Part shown: one piece after another, positions 23,613 to 26,316 of the stretch | How positions within the stretch are numbered: position 1 is the stretch's first letter | Layout of the letters: the number at the start of each line of letters is the position of its first letter | DNA from: an uncultured Mitsuokella sp. | GTDB taxonomy: Bacteria > Bacillota > Negativicutes > Selenomonadales > Selenomonadaceae | DNA length: 26,316 nucleotides | Reading direction: 5' to 3' | Assembly: GCA_900770895.1 (NCBI GenBank) | Contig: CAAGMF010000038.1 | Span: 1 to 26,316 of the forward strand | Made by a program: the position numbers and the translations under genes | Notes under the pieces: generated by a model | What the model saw: only the letters and a program-made list of their open reading frames with translations | The model's database searches: none | Told to the model about the DNA's origin: nothing

Positions 23613-25544
23613 TCAGGCATTCTTGATGCGTTTCGCCATGGCGAATATGAACATGCACAGCAGGAAATACATGATGATGCCCAGGAATGTCGCTGTCGGC
23701 GAGTTGGACCAGGCCTTGGCGAACCAATCGATGCCGGCGATGTGCAGTACGGCACTGATGAGGCTGCCGATCGCGCCGCCGGCCACGAAGCCGGACGCCA
23801 CGGTATTGCCCTCGCTGAGGCGTTTGGCACTCACCTTTTCATCATCGCTGCTATGCGCGACGAAATACGAGATCAGGCCGCCTACGAGCACCGGCGTATT
23901 GATGCCCATCGGCAGATAGGCACCGAGTGCGAAGGCCAGCGGCGGGACCTTCATCATCCAGAGCAGCACGGCGAAGAATGCACCAGCCATATAAAGCGGC
24001 CACGGTGCTGCGCCGCCGTCCATCATCGGGCTGACGATGGCAGCCATGGCATTCGCCTGCGGGGCAGCCAATGCGCCCTCGCCCGTGTAGCCATAGGCGC
24101 TGTCCATCAGGAACACCACGCCGACCGAGACGATGCTCGACAGCACGATAGATACGATCTGCCAGCGCTCCATCTTGCGCGGAGTAGCGCCGGTCAGATG
24201 AGCGACCTTCAGCTCCGACATGAAGTTACCAGCGACTGCCAGTGTCGCACAGAGGAACGAAGCCATCATGAGGATGGCGATGATGCCGGCTTTGCCGCTC
24301 ATGCCGACATTCAGCATAGCGACCGACGAGACGATGAGCATGAATATGGTCATGCCGGACACCGGCTCATTACCGGTAAAGGCGATAGAGCTGATACCCA
24401 CGACGGAAAGCATGAGCGAGAACGCGATGACGAGCACGAAAGCCACGATGGTCTGCGCCAGGCTCTGCGACAGCGTCAGATGGAAGAAGATACCGAACAG
24501 GATAGCGATGATGACGCTGCCGAAGAATATCTGCGACATCGGCAGATCCTGCTGCGTGCGCAGCAGCTTGGTCTCGGCCAGCGGCGTGCGATGGAAGAGA
24601 TCAGCCACTGCGCTCTTTGCCACGCGGATGACGACTCCGGACATCGAGAGCAGGCCGATGATGCCCGACATGGCCAGCATGCCGATGCCGATATGGCGCA
24701 CATACTGCGAGAACACGGCATTCACCGGGGCATCAGCGAGCAGCATGGTCTGGCCGCCTACGGTCATGACATGATCGCCGCCGAGATAGTAGGCCACCGG
24801 TATGCAGACGAGCCAGGAAAAGAACGAGCCCGCGGCGATGATGGCCGCATAGCGCAGTCCGGTGAAATAGCCGATGCCCAGCAGGGCCGCATCGTTGTCG
24901 AGGCTCAGCACGAGCTTGTATTTGTCCGCCAGGACCTGTCCCCAGTGGAACGTCGTCGTCGTCAGCAGCTCCTGCCACCAGCCCAGCGTGTTCAGCACGA
25001 AATCATAGACCATGGCGATGGCTCCGCTGAACAGCATGAGATGAGCCTTTGAGCCCTCATTGGAGTTCAGGACCTCCGCAGCAGCACTGCCGGAAGGGAA
25101 TGGATAATAGCTGTCCATCTCCTCGCAGAAATAGCGGCGGAAGACCGTCGCCAGGAATACGCCCAGTACGCCGCCGAGTATGATCGGCACGACCATCTCG
25201 ACAAACGAGACATCCCGGATGCCGAGTATGTACAGTGCCGGCAGGATGAACATCGCTCCGCCGATGATATTCGTACCCGCACTGGCGATGGCCTGGATAT
25301 GGACCGTCTCCGGAAAAGCATTGCGACGGTGGAACAGCACGGCCATGCCCATGGCCAGGACTGAGACCGGTGCGAATGCATCGACAGTCTGACCGATCTT
25401 CAGGCACAGATAGCCGACCGCCAACGCGAACAGGACCGCAAAGAACAGCCCCCAGAACACGACGTAGGAGTTGATCTCCTCGTAGTCCTTGTCCGGCGAC
25501 ATCCGCGGTTTGTATGGATGCCGCACATTACCTTCTTGTGACAT
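23613..25544 (-). CDS. OPT-family oligopeptide transporter
   Basis: A 643-residue polytopic inner-membrane protein of the OPT family, which imports peptides or metal chelates by cation symport. Visible family marks are YLCLKIGQTVDAFAPVSVLA near residues 45-64, IQAIASAGTNIIGGAMFILP near 83-102, YPFPSGSAAAEVL at 147-159 and GLLSMSGVVIRVAKSAVADL in the middle. Membrane segments run through most of the chain, and the C-terminus ends in a short basic tail. The ATG at 25544 has AGGAGG 13 bases upstream; the next Met (residue 15) has no better site. It appears to be transcribed from its own promoter after a 165-bp gap and ends at a shared terminator. The substrate cannot be told from the sequence. 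Confidence 0.93.
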   Translation of the reverse strand: MSQEGNVRHPYKPRMSPDKDYEEINSYVVFWGLFFAVLFALAVGYLCLKIGQTVDAFAPVSVLAMGMAVLFHRRNAFPETVHIQAIASAGTNIIGGAMFILPALYILGIRDVSFVEMVVPIILGGVLGVFLATVFRRYFCEEMDSYYPFPSGSAAAEVLNSNEGSKAHLMLFSGAIAMVYDFVLNTLGWWQELLTTTTFHWGQVLADKYKLVLSLDNDAALLGIGYFTGLRYAAIIAAGSFFSWLVCIPVAYYLGGDHVMTVGGQTMLLADAPVNAVFSQYVRHIGIGMLAMSGIIGLLSMSGVVIRVAKSAVADLFHRTPLAETKLLRTQQDLPMSQIFFGSVIIAILFGIFFHLTLSQSLAQTIVAFVLVIAFSLMLSVVGISSIAFTGNEPVSGMTIFMLIVSSVAMLNVGMSGKAGIIAILMMASFLCATLAVAGNFMSELKVAHLTGATPRKMERWQIVSIVLSSIVSVGVVFLMDSAYGYTGEGALAAPQANAMAAIVSPMMDGGAAPWPLYMAGAFFAVLLWMMKVPPLAFALGAYLPMGINTPVLVGGLISYFVAHSSDDEKVSAKRLSEGNTVASGFVAGGAIGSLISAVLHIAGIDWFAKAWSNSPTATFLGIIMYFLLCMFIFAMAKRIKNA

Positions 25545-25617
25545 TTAGCAGTAAAACCTCCTGAATAGCCTTGCACGAACTCCCGCATTTGTCCGTGACG
25601 CATATAAATATAATGTA

Positions 25618-25681
25618 TTTGTCCACGTCAAGTGGATAAACAATACCTATCTAGTGTAAGACTATTACGCTGCTATGTCAA
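25618..25681 (-). promoter_or_regulatory. Promoter and candidate operator of the OPT gene
   Basis: On the minus strand TTGACA (25681-25676), 17 bases and TACACT (25658-25653) form a good promoter. Downstream, within the leader, lies an inverted repeat (GTCCAC 25621-25626 and GTGGAT 25632-25637). Its left half, in the form ATTTGTCC, recurs about 30 bases away near 25587. These could be repressor sites; the regulator is unknown. Confidence 0.5.
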
Positions 25682-25709
25682 CTTGAAAATTAATAAAGGG
25701 GGCTGCATT

Positions 25710-26316
25710 TTACTCCAGTATCAGGTGCTCCACGCCCCAGGCGACGCCGTCGGCGTCTACATCTGGCACGGTATAGCGGGCGATGGCCTTCACCGCGGGC
25801 TGGGCATTGCCCATGGCGACAGCTGTGCCTACGGTCTGCATCATCTCGATATCATTCAATCCGTCGCCGAAAGCTATGCTGTCCTGTACCGGTATCCCGA
25901 GATATTTCAGCGCATGGAGTATCCCGCTCCCCTTCGTGACGTCCGAGGCATAGAGCTCCATGTTCTTTTTATGATAGGGATCCATGAGTCCGGTCAGCCC
26001 CGGCAGGGACAGCAGCTCGTGGAATGCGCCGCCGCCCTCCGCTTCGAAGGCAAAAAACTCCATCTTGCAGGTATCGACCTCCTCCGGCGCAAACGTGCGG
26101 ATGAAGCGTCCCACGTCGATGCCGATCCCCTGATAGAACGCGGCCAGATTGGTGAACTCAGGGCGCAGATAGACATGATGGGCCCCCTGCAATATGTACT
26201 CGATCCCCCGCTGCTCACAAAGCGCTATGATATCCTGCACCTGCTCCTTTGGCAGCGCTTGCTCGTATATGCACTCCCCATCGACGAATACAGCCGCTCC
26301 GTTCATGAGCACGTAG
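25710..26316 (-). CDS. Cof-type HAD-IIB phosphatase, N-terminal part outside window
   Basis: The C-terminal 201 or so residues of a HAD hydrolase of the Cof/YidA type, which dephosphorylates sugar phosphates or similar small molecules. The gene runs off the right edge, so the nucleophile motif DxD is not visible. The chain enters as YVLMNGAAVF, the usual segment after motif II. Motif III is the Lys of SDVTKGSG, and motif IV is GDGLNDIEMM followed by AMGNAQPAVKAIA. The cap domain lies between. An in-frame GTG at 26312 is not the true start. No hairpin terminator follows the stop, so transcription may run on toward the OPT gene, which also has its own promoter. The substrate is unknown. Confidence 0.9.
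   Translation of the reverse strand, partial: YVLMNGAAVFVDGECIYEQALPKEQVQDIIALCEQRGIEYILQGAHHVYLRPEFTNLAAFYQGIGIDVGRFIRTFAPEEVDTCKMEFFAFEAEGGGAFHELLSLPGLTGLMDPYHKKNMELYASDVTKGSGILHALKYLGIPVQDSIAFGDGLNDIEMMQTVGTAVAMGNAQPAVKAIARYTVPDVDADGVAWGVEHLILE

Noticed and set aside
23742..25052. Plus-strand 436-codon frame opposite the OPT transporter
   Set aside because: Its product is His/Asp/Arg-rich with no fold signature and it mirrors the membrane-protein codons of the sense gene.

Overview
This 26.3 kb window looks like the chromosome of a motile, diderm (outer-membrane-bearing) Firmicute of the Selenomonas type (Negativicutes). The evidence is mixed. Two-partner-secretion genes require an outer membrane. 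They sit beside flagellins and a ppk/ppx operon, with AGGAGG-type ribosome binding sites, fairly GC-rich DNA and A/T-rich promoters. The lineage is inferred from these traits, not from a database match.

Layout. Positions 1-160 hold the end of one tRNA-Ser(UGA) and a complete tRNA-Ser(GCU), closed by a terminator that also serves the facing genes. The left half, all on the minus strand, is a surface and motility block. Reading in transcription order: a long divergent flagellin (16685-14700), a second flagellin (14583-13255), a strong terminator, a giant 3722-residue TpsA adhesin (13088-1920) and its outer-membrane transporter TpsB (1896-205). Both flagellins are preceded by sigma-28-like promoter motifs. 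The adhesin has an N-terminal secretion (TPS) domain, an A/T-rich GLUG-like region, about 22 YDG repeats and an MBG-like C-terminal part. Three of its repeats have been duplicated in tandem.

From 17064 to 21860 on the plus strand lies a tight polyphosphate operon: a Ppx/GppA homologue that has lost its catalytic motifs, polyphosphate kinase PPK1, and a compact Ppx that keeps its motifs and ends in a lysine-rich tail. A consensus promoter then drives a glutamate-family (DAACS/SLC1) symporter with unusual substrate-site residues (22016-23329). Between it and the convergent OPT-family transporter (25544-23613) lies a roughly 210 bp element with complex inverted-repeat ends, followed by a bidirectional terminator. 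The window ends inside a Cof-type HAD phosphatase gene.

The most interesting points are: the split between a degenerate Ppx and a lysine-tailed Ppx flanking ppk; an A8 tract early in the giant adhesin that could act as a phase switch; the recent in-frame duplication in the adhesin; A/T-rich variable cores shared by three neighbouring surface genes; a cysteine-containing flagellin with a CxxC motif; and an SLC1 transporter with charge changes at key binding positions.
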